Below, piece after piece: positions 19,781 to 31,248 of a stretch of 64,000 bases of DNA. Location: contig MBPM02000012.1 in NCBI GenBank assembly GCA_001695595.3, positions 1,054,001 to 1,118,000 on the forward strand, written 5' to 3'. The notes beneath the pieces are model-generated. The model did no database searches. It was not told where the DNA came from and saw only the letters and a list, made by a program, of their open reading frames with translations. Source of the stretch: Plasmopara viticola. Its lineage: Eukaryota; Oomycota; Peronosporomycetes; Peronosporales; Peronosporaceae. Numbering within the stretch: position 1 is the stretch's first letter; each line of letters starts with the position of its first letter. The position numbers and the translations under genes are program-made.

Positions 19781-22561
19781 AATGTTTAATGCTGGAAGAT
19801 GTTCGAATAGTCTTCGCAGTGATGTTTAGTGTCGAGGAAGCGAAAAGCGCCTCTTTGTGGAGCTAGCCGCAAAAGCGGTGCGGCAATCCCTACGACCTTA
19901 CGTATGCGTGTGAAGCAATGATCAGATGTGGACTATCGCTCGACGTCAATGGCCAATGGCTTGAAAACCAGTTGACACCATAACTTCAAGAGATCATCAA
20001 GGAGCATCAAAAATACTTTGACGGTTAACCTGATCATGTGCTAGAACAGCCGATCGACGATACTTAAGCTGACAAATAGTCATTGGTGCTGTGTATTTCG
20101 CCGGATCAATGCCTTTGACTTATCGGTAGCAACCTACGTTTTGAGTTATCAAGTATAGTGTCATACACATTATTTCTGCTAGCCGTGCATATAGATGTAG
20201 TGTACGTTACGCTAAGATTGGTATGTAACTCACATTTGGCGTATGCAGTAATTACTCTCGACGGTGTACCCGATCAGCAACATCTATTGCAAATTACCAG
20301 GAAATCTTGGTTGCAATAGTACAAATGGTGCGCAGCCCTTAAATTAAATCGTTTCGAGAAGACCACAAATGATCCGGGGTTAGCTCATGGAAATTTGAGG
20401 GGTTCCTTTGCAGATGTAGTCAATGATGATTTGATTAGATTTGAGCACACTGTCAACATTGGGCTTCCTTACTACAAACATTTAAATGTGCTTTCGAACG
20501 ACATCTTGTGCGCTAGCTACCTGAACTGTTTCAGCGCAAATCTTGCAGTCAAGGGAATAACATTCGGACTTCTATACACATTACGCTATGTAATTTTTTG
20601 CGAGATACATCAAGCTAGCAAAGTTGCCAAGATGCTCGAATCATCTAACATCGGTCATGGATAGGGTCTTCATTGTTTTTCATGGCATTGCCCAGGAACA
20701 AATGCACTCATAAACATAGTAACAGACTTTTAAAAATCCAAATTCTTCGATTCGACTTGTATATTATTTTGCTTTTTCCGCTGCTTTAGATTTAGCACTA
20801 TCTGGTAACTTGTAGTGGCATTGAGAAATTACAAAAGGTGAACAGCCTTATGCTTTAAGCTTTATTTAGCAATAGCGCGTATGCCAAATCGCTGATTTTT
20901 CTGAGATCCATTTAAATTGCGGCTAAAGTTTTGCTAGCTTGTTAACCGAGTTGGCCACGCGTCACTTCTCTTCTTCTATGTCAAAATTTATAAACACTTT
21001 TAAGTGGATTTCTACCACAAATAAGCGATCAAGTAAGTAACTATACCAAGCATTTATACCGTAAGATATGGCGATTAAAACCACATCTGTTTCCACAGCA
21101 TATCATCGACCTACCCTGACTGCTAGTATTCAGTTGCGAAAGAATTCCATCAATAGAGCCCACATAATCGATAGCAAATTCAATTTTGCCGCGCTTGTCT
21201 CGCACTTTTTAAGCAAAAGCTCCACAAGTCGATTTCTCTGATAGAGTTACTTGTCGTGTGCCCAGCCCATTGAAAAATTTGCTAAATCTGAAGTATTTAA
21301 GCTAAATTTCACAGTTCAATAAGCTTTGTTCTTTATACACATATACTATCTCCGCAAGTATTGAAATGCATATACCTTGAGTTGGTCTACGCCACGGTTG
21401 TAACGAATTTAAGCAAGTGATTTTGTTTATGCAGCTATTTTTACCAGTATTTATATGTGCGCTATGACTACATGTTTTAATATTATGATTTTGGTGACTG
21501 AAAACCTTTATTTGAATAATTCCTGCAAGCGCCTAATGTTTTTTTCGATCGAAGGAAGCATCTTGACGAAATTGTCCGACTTGGTTGCTGACTCGTCCTT
21601 GACTGTTAATGCTTCTACCAAGACGCTATATGCCTGTACATGTGAATTCAAGACCCATTTTTTTATGTGCTCATTTAAGCGGCTTGATGTGATCTTAACT
21701 TAAGCGCTGCGAGGCCCTAGCAGTGATTGGCTATGTATTGGTGTGACAAGTTCAACTTTAGCACACGATATGTACGTATTATTATGTTTAATTAGCTCAC
21801 CCATTTACACGCCTTGCTGTTCTACCATGTTGATTATAGCTGCTAGACGATCAGATTATATCAAGCGCGTGTATAATCTTAGAGTCAATTTAAGGAGATC
21901 AGAGAAACAACCTATGTAATAAGTACTTTATCAGAACAATCACATGCACTTGTCGCGTAATGAGTGACTGTGTCAAATTGTCCTAATGACCCAAACCAAA
22001 TTCTACATATAGCCAATAGGCTGTCGATCTTGCCCAAAGATAGATGCGGCCGCAAATGGAGCAAAGTTGTTCAGCATTTTTGGAAATTGAACCTGGGACG
22101 ACTTCAACTCAAAGATGCAACAGGGCAAAGTAGAGACGAGGCTATCATACTAGTCAATTTTTAACGAAATAATCAATTCAAATACCATGTTGCAAATAGC
22201 ACAACACGGAGCGATCAATCACTCAGGCCATTTAAATACAGATTGATGAAAAGGAATCATGACGGATGTTTCGATAGCAAATAAAAATCTAATGTATATA
22301 CCATCGCGTTACTCGATGCATTGACCTTTGAAATACCAACACATTTCTTGCCTCCCTATCGGCGTATTTTAAACGTCAAAACCTCAAATCTAGTAAGCAG
22401 ACCCAAATTTTATTCTCTGCAAAGCAGTTGAAAATGACGTTATCTCACAAGTTAAAGGCGTTAAAAATCAGCTGAGTCGTCGTATCAGGCAAGGAATGGC
22501 AGTCGCATTTGAACCAATTTCGATCATTTTCGCGCAAAAGTAAAAAAATAAAGCTTCTTTC
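19781..22561. other. Gene-poor spacer with one unclassified small frame
   Basis: Beyond the transposase remnant I see only short frames. The longest is 20395-20664 plus (89 codons; hydrophobic middle), starting with TTG and without a motif. 21455-21703 and 21964-22164 are likewise unremarkable. I cannot support a gene or RNA here. The last hundred bases are the 3' flank of the tetraspanin gene. Confidence 0.4.
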
Positions 22562-23598
22562 CTAAAAGTCACGCATCTTGGGTTTGCCACCCGTGGCTGC
22601 AGCTGCGTAAGGGTTCTTTCCCTCGGACGGACCGTACGACGTATATGCTGGTTGCGAGTTCAACGGTTGACGCGGGCCCACTTGCTGCCCAAAATAGTTG
22701 CGTGGATGTGGATTGTACGGCTGCTGTCGCACAGGCATCGTAATCTCTTGGTACCCATACCGACGATGGCGACGCGAGTGCATGACGTAGCAAGAGAGCG
22801 CGACGAGCATGATCTCGAGCGAGACAATGACAAAGACAATGACGGCAACGAGGAGCGACTGGTCATTCACCCACGAGATCATGCGCGTCTCGCATGCACA
22901 GAGCATTGTATGTTCCGTCATGGCATTGCTCAGTGAAAAGCTCGGACTGGCACATTTCAGAAACGTGCTCCCCGCTTGCAATTGGTCGTGGCCAATTTGG
23001 CAATTTTCCTCGACAAACGTTGCAAACCACTCGAATCGGGGATTGGAGCACGACGCTCGAAGCGGTCGATTGTGTCGATCCACGAGGTTGATCTCGACGT
23101 CAAACCCACAGCCGTAATAGACAAACTTGAACCTGCGATTGATCCAGTGAAGCGTCTCTTGGTCCGCAGGGGCGAGCACTGACAAGTCAAAATCATGTTT
23201 TGCCACCTCTACCAAGGAGCTATGGACATGCGTTAAAAAGCCAGCCAACGAGAGCTGTGCGACCACCGAGACGAGGACGAGGATGGCGTACGGGAACAAA
23301 AAGACTTTGCTCTCCCATTGTGCGCCACAGCAGCCAAGGATCGCGATTAAAATGATCAAGGTGCCACACGTAATAACGGAAGACGCGACGCCACCGTCGG
23401 AGAACTCTGTGAGCGCCGGGAGTGACGCCATGTAGCCTATAGAATAGTCAGAAGTGGCGTGAAAACGCAAGAGAGACATGGAGTTGTAGCAAGCATCACA
23501 ACTGCACCTCCGATGGACACAAGCACCGATCCTAAGAGTAGAAACAAGACATTGGTAAACACGAGGATGCTCCGGGACAGCGAGCGCCAAGCGTGCAT
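22562..23598 (-). CDS. Tetraspanin-family membrane protein
   Basis: Two exons, complement of 23508-23598 and 22562-23436, with a 71-nt intron (GTGCAG...TAG, phase 1). The product is 321 aa. ATG at 23598 is the first in this frame. The topology is that of tetraspanins: TM1 (LVFTNVLFLLLGSVLVSIGG) is interrupted by the intron, and TM2 (VITCGTLIILIAILGCCGA) and TM3 (FLFPYAILVLVSVVAQLSLA) follow with a very short loop between them. A large extracellular loop of about 130 residues contains six or more cysteines (YYGCG in place of the animal CCG motif), then comes TM4 (VAVIVFVIVSLEIMLVALSC). The cytoplasmic tail of about 70 residues is rich in Pro, Gln, Tyr and Gly. Tetraspanins organise membrane protein complexes; in oomycetes they have been linked to zoospore and infection-cell membranes. 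It is divergent from the MFS transporter, 123 bp away. Confidence 0.82.
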
Positions 23599-23721
23599 GG
23601 TTCGAGCCAAAGCAGCGTGGAGCACGAGCGACGCACCCAAATTTGATGGCTGATCTGATTTAGGTCCTTTTTGATCAAAAAATAGGTGGCCTCAGATATA
23701 TCACAGGGACTTTTCCCAATA
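23599..23721. promoter_or_regulatory. Putative bidirectional promoter, tetraspanin / MFS transporter
   Basis: The 123 bp between the two divergent ATGs (23598 minus, 23722 plus) must contain the 5' leaders and core promoter elements for both genes, unless one of them uses an unseen upstream exon. No specific motif was identified. Confidence 0.5.
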
Positions 23722-25662
23722 ATGAGGGGTCGCATGCCAGCAGCTCCCGTCACCACGTGGGATGTATCCAACGAGACCGTCGTGCTTGTCGACGATGTCA
23801 AGGCTCTGAAGCAAGCGGTGCACGATGAAATGGAGCTCATTGGATGCGGCTGGCATCAGCACCGCGTTGTCACGTGCGCCTTGTGAACTTGTGGCTGTCA
23901 TTTTTCTTAAATTTGTATGACATTTATTGCAATATTTTTGGCAGGATATTAGGCTTTGGCAATGTTGCGGATGCAGTCGAGATTTTAGCAATTGGGTACA
24001 TTTTGACTGTATACGAAGACTCGGAAGAAAAGATGACACCGTGGGAATCCAGTACGTGTCCTTTTGACGGCAAATTTTCCAAAAGAATGATTGGGAATAA
24101 AGTATTGTGAATTGTAGGTCTGCTCACGGCTGCTGTCTTTGCTGGTATGTTGGGTGGAGGCATGTTTGGTGGAGTCGCTGGTGATTTCTATGGACGAAAA
24201 CCAGTGCTCCTCGTGACGTTGGCCATAAACGCCGTTGCTGCTTTCCTATCGGCTTTTTCGCCAAATATCTACTGGCTCATCACATTTCGGGCTATAGCTG
24301 GTTTGGGGGTCGGTGGAGTCGTGGCTGCACTATTTGCATTGTGTTTAGAACACGTTCCTGTGTCGGCTCGAGGTCGATATGTCACGATTTTGTGCTCCTA
24401 TTGGATGATTGGTGCAGTGTTGACAGCAGGCACGGCGTGGATGATGTTGGGCAAATATAGTACTGGCGAACGAATCATGCAATTGTCGTGGCGCTGGTTT
24501 GCCGGCGTGGTCGGTCTACCGTCTCTGACGTGTCTGTTGTTGGCGATGCAATATGTTCCTGAGAGTCCACACTTTTTGGCAAGTAAAGGTGACGCACAAG
24601 GGGTGACAGCAGTGCTACAATATATCCATCAAGTTCATAACAGTGGTCGACGGATTCGAATGACGTTTTCACATGAGGAAGAAGATGTGGGTACCCGAAA
24701 TATTGAAATCCAGACAGCGGTGAACAAGAAAAGCGATCTCAATGATTCTTCTGACTTGCACAGTGCGGTTTGCAGTCGCGAAAGTTGGCAAGTTATTGCA
24801 CAATTGTTTAATCGATCGAATGCAGGTACTACGTTGCTATTGATGTTGTGTGGCTTTTCGCTGAGTTTTGGATCGTACGGTCTTTCGACGTGGATCACCA
24901 AGTTATTTGAAAGCGCTGGCTTGGCCAACCCGTTTGAAAATGCTTTTTTATTTGCTGGAGCCAATCTTCCGGGCAACGTTATCAGGTGAGTTTGATTTCA
25001 ATTTTGGCGTGACAGATTGAGGCATTGTGAATCATTGGTCATTTTGTCGAATACTGTAGTCTTTATCTGATTGACATCATTGGCCATCAACGCTTATTCT
25101 CTGGCGCACTCTTCATGTCAGCCGTGTGTGCCTTTCTCTTTGCATTCAACGTGGAAGGTTCGACGACGATCATCGTATCAGTGTCGTGTATTTTTAATGC
25201 ATGTACCACTGCAGCTTGGAATGGAGTGCGTTTTTTCTTGCATCTTGATATTCTGTATCGTTCCTAACATACGGCTACTGTCATTTTACCTTTTTGCTAC
25301 AGTTCGGAGTACTCTCGGCTGAGATCTTTTCGCAAGAGTTTCGAACAACAGGCATTGCGGTAGTAAATTGCTCAAATCGTGTCGCTGCTATCATATCACA
25401 ATTTGTGAATGGGTTCTTAATGGGTCCTCCTCCGCATCTTATGGCGTTATTGTTAGTCACGACCACAATCATGTGTACGGGTGGAATTGCCTCGCGCTGG
25501 ATTGTCATTGGTGAAAATGACATTGCGAGCAAGAGTGGAGGTAGTGGAAGTGTTGATGCAGAGTTCAAGAACTCGCCACGTCTGCGCGACGATGACGAAG
25601 GAGAGCATATTGGCTTGATACGCAGCAATTTTCTTTCTCGTGAGAAGAAAGGAGGTCTATAA
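23722..25662 (+). CDS. MFS transporter, sugar-porter/SV2-like
   Basis: Five exons: 23722-23882, 23945-24051, 24118-24985, 25060-25225 and 25303-25662, with introns of 62, 66, 74 and 77 nt, all GT-AG and phase-consistent, giving 553 aa. Exon 2 carries FGNVADAVEILAIG, a signature of SV2/SVOP-like carriers. Exon 3 has GDFYGRKP, the loop 2-3 motif of the major facilitator family, an RAIAGLGVGG helix and PESPHFLASKG, the end-of-half-one PESPRxL motif of sugar porters. Exon 4 continues with YLIDIIGHQR, the second-half counterpart of the loop motif, and exon 5 carries EIFSQEFRTTGIA, typical of SVOP-like transporters. About twelve helices are expected. The substrate is unknown; organic ions or sugars are possible. 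The start at 23722 gives a 30-40 residue cytosolic N-terminus; 23734 is an alternative. Confidence 0.85.
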
Positions 25663-27172
25663 ATGATTGACTTTGCGCAGCTTTCCTTAATTTACAGTCT
25701 GAGGTATATTTAAAAAAAGTAATGTTAAAAGCTATCGGACGACCTCGATACGACTGTAAAAACTTAGACTGTGCACCCGAATTTCTAATAATCTATCCGC
25801 AGTTTGTATGATCAAGGGGTAGATCACAACTTTGCGCCGATTGACATTACTTCCAATTCCTTTGACATGTGTACACATTATTTGTCATTGCTGTACTATG
25901 ATTTTATCTTGCATAAAAATTTTATTGAGCTTAAAATTTTGTTTCTTAACATTTTGGTTCCAACGGAGAGCGTTCCGCGGTAGCCAATCATTGACAGCTT
26001 GTTTTTAGAGTAGAAAAGATTCGTATATCATCACCTTTTTTTTTACAACAGCGTTTGTGATACATCAATCCAAACATTCCTTAATTCACCTGTTTGCTTA
26101 TTTGTTACGGTTGAATCTCACAGCAAAGCCGTTCAAATTAGCAAAAGCCTACACAGAGCTTTCCGCTTCTTCAAAAGTAGAAAGAGTCGCGACTATAATG
26201 TTCGACATGATGGTTACGTGGTTAAACAATGACAAATAATCTGAAAAATTGGTGTTAGAAAGAATGTCTGTCGGCACGGTGGCTGAATATGAAGCTGTGG
26301 CTTTGTTAGGAGTTTGTCGCTCTAGGCAGAGGGGGGTAGCTATTCGCTCCCAAAAAGTGTTTAAGATTATGTGTTTCGTTTGCAAACACTCGATTTCATG
26401 AGGCTCTTTTGGAGGAGCACAGAAGCTTATACGATTTATTGTCTTGATAAATGTACAGAAGTCAATCAAGTTTTGGACTTACAAACTCTCGCTATTAGTG
26501 GTGTCAATATGTTCACTTTGATTCGCACACTCGGAATTGGACGGACAAGCAAAACGCGCATTGACTGGTATTATGCGCAGCTATGCAAGTCTTTTCAAAC
26601 CAGAGCATTCTTATTTTGAGCGTTAACCATGATAATACACAAGAATTTTTTAAGTTGGTTAATCAATATGCGAAACTGCAGTCCATAAGGTCTTCAACAT
26701 TCGATACAATTTACCGTAGAGCTCAACTTATCTGCTGTCCGTCATTGTAGAATTTTAAATTCGAGCGAAAATAAAGCTATATGTAATATTTTATTCATTA
26801 TAGCTATTATAATACAATGTCTCGCGATAATACTATGTATTTATGTTTGTATACTGATCTGACGTGAAATACCTATATTCTTCTCTTTTTTTTAATATCA
26901 AAGTTTGATTTTTGGGGATATAAGTTTAATCCACTAACATAACAATTGTTCATATTCCTCAGCATCATTTATTGAAGCCTTTGAGTTGATTTCTCGAATC
27001 TGAAACAACGTTGATCGACGTAAACTTCGATTATGGTCGTATGATTTTGCGGTCGCATATGGATTCGTCGACTACTCTTACCTTCATTGTACCATTCATA
27101 CGTTGGATGCAGAGCTACTAACAAAAAAAAAGAGAGAATCAAATCTTGCACTAAATAATCATTTTTGTGCGC
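25663..27172. other. Gene-poor spacer, no supported gene
   Basis: It lies between the convergent 3' ends of the MFS and CobW genes. Plus-strand frames at 26057-26239 and 26371-26619 are open for 60 to 82 codons but have no motif and no splice pattern linking them. The rest is very AT-rich. The MFS and CobW transcripts must end here. Confidence 0.4.
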
Positions 27173-28492
27173 TTAGCGCTCCTTCTTTGCCTCGCTGTCA
27201 TCCATGAGGCAATTTTGGAAACCACGCTCTAGCTCCGAGCGATCGAATCCCTGGCCAATGAGCACAAGTCGCGAGACCCGCTCTTCTCCCTCCGCCCATG
27301 GGACTCCAGGTGCGATTGTGTACGTGTCCAGGACTCCCTGCACCACACATTTGCGGTCTTTTGCGTCTCCAGCGACTGAAAGCACACCCTTGACACGCAA
27401 CACATCTGCTCCCTTGACGTAAAATGCCACCACTTCAGAAAGCCATTCGCCGAACTTAGCGACGTCCACGTCGCGTTCAACCTCAAAGTGCACGGTACTA
27501 ATACCTCCTGTGTGTTGTCCTCGCGCCTTCACTCTTGTCTTCCCACTCTTTGCGCCATCATTCTGCAAAGCAAACCGTACGGCATCAAATGTCTTGACGT
27601 TTAAAATCGTGTCCAACTCGATTTCAGCTTTCACACAGCTACACACCGAAGCCTCCTCGTTAATTCCTTTAAGCGCCTGTTCGAGCCTCTTACACTCTTC
27701 CTCCGTAGCTACGTCGATCTTGTTCATCACCACAATGTCTGCATAAAGTACTTGCCGCTGCAATTCAATAGGAAACTCATACGCTCCCTTCTCTTGTTTC
27801 CAATGTCTCTGCGTCGCTTTTGCATCCACCATCGTAACAATAGCATCAAGTCGAAACCTCGACGCTCGGAGTCTCAAAAACGCCTCAATGATTGGTCCAG
27901 GGTCGGCAAGACCTGAAGTTTCCACCATGAGGTAATCAAAATTCTGCTCTTCCACAAGTTGCAACAAATAGTCTAGAATCCGTTCCAGCTCGTCGCCTCC
28001 TTTTCCCTTGCCACCTCGAGCCGGACAGCACATGCAGCCGTTCTGCAACACGTAGACTCCATCCTTCTTTATTCCGCCAGCCTGTAGCAAAGTGTGGTCG
28101 ATACTCACAGCGCCCAATTCGTTCTCCAAGACCATGATCTTATACGGCAGCCGGTCTTCCGTCAGTAAAATTCGATTGAGTAGTGTTGTCTTTCCAGCGC
28201 CTAGAAAGCCCGTTAAAATGGTCACAGGTACTGGTGGAGCCCCTTTTCTCTTTGAGATAAATGACAATTCCTCCGTTTTACGCTGGATGCGGCGTTCACG
28301 ACGTAAGTGCAAGCACCAGGCTACGACATGGGCGAGCAGAAAGGAAAAGACTAATAGAACAACGAGTACGACACCTAAGAGCGTCCAGAAACCACGAGGA
28401 GACAGCGAAGATGATGGCATTGCACTAGCAAGGAAAGCGCCATGAACAGAAAGATCGGCAGATGCAATCGCAACTAGCACACCGAGCAGCAT
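27173..28492 (-). CDS. CobW/COG0523 family P-loop GTPase with N-terminal membrane anchor
   Basis: A single-exon 439-aa protein from ATG at 28492. A hydrophobic N-terminus (residues 2-20) and a strong transmembrane helix (about 36-60, FWTLLGVVLVVLLVFSFLLA) precede the GTPase. The domain has Walker A GFLGAGKTT (95-103), ENELG, the metal-binding NGCMCC (CxCC, 153-156), ETSGLADP (Walker B/switch II) and NKID (guanine specificity). A CobW C-terminal domain follows (about 330-430, VLRVKGVLSVAG). COG0523 proteins are metallochaperones or insertases, notably for zinc (ZNG1) or cobalt. A membrane-anchored version is unusual, because the family is mostly soluble. A histidine-rich metal-sensing loop is not obvious. 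The basic stretch after the helix (RRERRIQRK) predicts a cytosolic GTPase domain, with the N-terminus inside an organelle or ER or outside the cell. Confidence 0.88.
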   Translation of the reverse strand: MLLGVLVAIASADLSVHGAFLASAMPSSSLSPRGFWTLLGVVLVVLLVFSFLLAHVVAWCLHLRRERRIQRKTEELSFISKRKGAPPVPVTILTGFLGAGKTTLLNRILLTEDRLPYKIMVLENELGAVSIDHTLLQAGGIKKDGVYVLQNGCMCCPARGGKGKGGDELERILDYLLQLVEEQNFDYLMVETSGLADPGPIIEAFLRLRASRFRLDAIVTMVDAKATQRHWKQEKGAYEFPIELQRQVLYADIVVMNKIDVATEEECKRLEQALKGINEEASVCSCVKAEIELDTILNVKTFDAVRFALQNDGAKSGKTRVKARGQHTGGISTVHFEVERDVDVAKFGEWLSEVVAFYVKGADVLRVKGVLSVAGDAKDRKCVVQGVLDTYTIAPGVPWAEGEERVSRLVLIGQGFDRSELERGFQNCLMDDSEAKKER

Positions 28493-31248
28493 GGCAAGTA
28501 TACTACTTAAAAATCACTTTTTAAAAGTATTCTTGATGTAGTATTTTGCATTTGTAAATATAAGGTCTTGCTCATTTCTGCCAATTAAATTTCTGCAGCT
28601 TATCTAGATTCCTTATCTTCTGAGAAGCGTCCAAGTTACCCAAGAATAGTTTTAGTAAAAAGTCTTGTCAGGTGTGTGTCGCACTACTTTATGGCAAAAA
28701 AAAAATTGCAATTTTGTGATATATATATATATATATCATGAAAGATAATAAGAAGGCAGTGCGAAACTAAAAGAGAGATAGTACTTGGTCCAGCATCGTG
28801 CGACTAGATTGGTGTTTCTGCCAGTGAAAATTAGCTGTTATAACATGATCTTTATGGTCAAACTGACGAGCACGTATCGAATTCACCAAAACCAAATAGA
28901 ATCGTAGAGCATTGTGCTATCATTCGCGCCTTGTTTGCGCAAGATAAACTCGCTATGGTCTCTTGTAGCTTTTAATTTCCCAAGCGTTTAGTCTTTTTTC
29001 GCTAATAACGTTAAGCAATGGCTGCAGCTTAACTTTCACAGTAGTCTTCTTAGATACCACTTATGGTCTCCTTGCGTTCTTTAACATGTAATCCATACGT
29101 TTATTAAGGATCTCGCTCAGGCCATCAAATAAGGCATCAATATTAGTTTTGACGGCCAAAGTTTAGCTTTTATGCTTGCGAAAAAAATCTTTGCTCTCAT
29201 CTTTTGGAGATTGCCTTGCTCGATTCCTTTAGTTGTCCAAATCGAGCCGCGAGCCTGCGTAAGCCAGTGGCCCTCACATTCGGACGGCAGGAAGTGTCAA
29301 TTTTAAATGAGTAGGCTGTTTGTGCTAACCCAAATCAAAATTACACATTACCTCGCGAAAAGCCCACAATTTTTTCTGGTTTTGCTGTCATACACAAGAG
29401 TTCGAGTTGCATGCTTTCTTGAATGCGGCAACCTCTTTAAGCAAGTCAAGCAAGCAAGCAAACAGCCAGTGAAAGCTTAATCCTGCGGACCAAGAACGAT
29501 AGAAAGAAAGCATTCAGTGAGCGGTTTAAGGGTACGGTCAATCGAGCGTTTCAATTTAAAATCAAGCAAGCGGCATGGAAGCGAAAGGTTCAGGATCAAA
29601 TAAGCTATACAGCTCAACGAGGATACAGAGCTTGGAGAGGGCTTCGCACTCAAGCAGCGGCTCAATATGAACCAGCTATTTAGTATGTGCCGGCCCAAGA
29701 GAGTCCCCCAATCACGCGAAGCAGATATGCGTACTGCTCGAAACCATAATCTAATCATATTTATCTAAATTCTCAATTTCGTCGGACATATTAATCAAAG
29801 AAGGAGGAAGATTCTCGCAAAGCGGCTACTTGCGTTTAGAAGATGAGTCGTGCAGCCTTTGCTAACAGTTTTATTGTTTGTTCTTGTCTACGACGCTGGT
29901 AACACCATCGACGAAGGCACTTGGAGATAAGTGTCAATCTCCAGGAAGTGTTGGGGTTTACTATGTGAAAGTTTTGCACATGGCCAGTAAACCAAGCCAG
30001 GAACCTTGAATGAAGATAATATTTTTGGTTGGTGAGGCCCTTCAGAGCCAAAATGTCTTATAATTTCTCAGCAGAAATAGAAGGGTCTCTTTGAGTATTT
30101 GGTGGAAAGCTCATGGCGATTCCTTTCTTTTTCGTCGCCAAAGCTAAGACATCTGTGACTCATTACGCAAAAAAAAAATATTGCGTGTCCCACGTGGTGG
30201 TGGGAGTCAATTATCCTCATGACAATTTCGTGCGCATCAAGATCTAGCTTTCTTTTTTAAGGATCAATGCGCAACTGATGATTAGTAAATAAATGGACGA
30301 GGCTAAATGTTTATCCACAGAAATCAGTCAAAGTATTTGCTTATTCGATTTTAAAATCGGTTCTGTAATCGCACACAATCAAGGTTCTAAAACAGCCAGT
30401 TTTATTGTAAAAAATTCCAAAATCAAAACTCAAGTCCTCAGCCGGACAATGCCTCTATCACTTGCGGCCTTATCCATCGTGCTAAACGTGATCTTTAAGC
30501 CGATATGAATTAAGTCTATGCACTTGTGATAATATGCGCTGGTAGGCATCACGCATAAGACACCATGATTGAGCTAAAGCAACACCCGCATTCTTTGTCG
30601 AATGTTGCACAGCCAAGTCGCACTTCGCCAAGAAAACTAGCAAATTTCCGTTCCGTTCGACAAGTCTCGTATAAAAAAAGCCTTTTGAATACAACAAAGC
30701 TTGCTATTCAACAATCACAATAGTGACGAGCAACTTTTTTTATGCCGTGTCCGTGCCGATTGCAGCGAACGCTACCTTCAACTTCGCAACAACGAATTAT
30801 GTGCCATTGACGGTAAAAAGATTGGATTTTGCTATGTATTTCCTGTCATCTCACAAAAAAGCATTGCAACGACAAGCAATTCACCAGGTGCACAAATCGT
30901 CAAGACCGGGAGGCTTTTAGATTCGTGGAGCCCCGTACAAACACCACCACAATTCAAAATTGGCGAAAATAAGACCAACGCAACGTGCTTGCGATGAGAG
31001 ACTGCCCGCATGTTTTCGATCCCGCAAAGCCTGGACAAGATTGACCGTATTTCGACTCATACCTTTGCGATTCACTTGCGATAGTCTCGGCTTTCACTCT
31101 TGTCGGAATATGTTGACAAGGCGTAGGCGTAACAGGCATGCTGCTGTATAAGATGCTTGCACTCATTACCCAGGCAATTACGATTATGTAGAATTTGCTT
31201 GCATGCACATGTGAAAGGCGTAACATCCACAAAGCCGGGACAAAATCT
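28493..31248. other. Gene-poor spacer with an isolated exon-like frame
   Basis: No complete gene is supported. An AT microsatellite lies at 28719-28736. A plus-strand frame at 30723-30920 reads YAVSVPIAANATFNFATTNY, which has a coding-like composition resembling a beta-rich membrane-associated domain. It starts with GTG and I could not find partner exons, so it may be a fragment. Other short frames are without motif. Confidence 0.35.
28719..28736. repeat. (AT)9 microsatellite
   Basis: Eighteen bases of pure AT dinucleotide. Confidence 0.9.
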
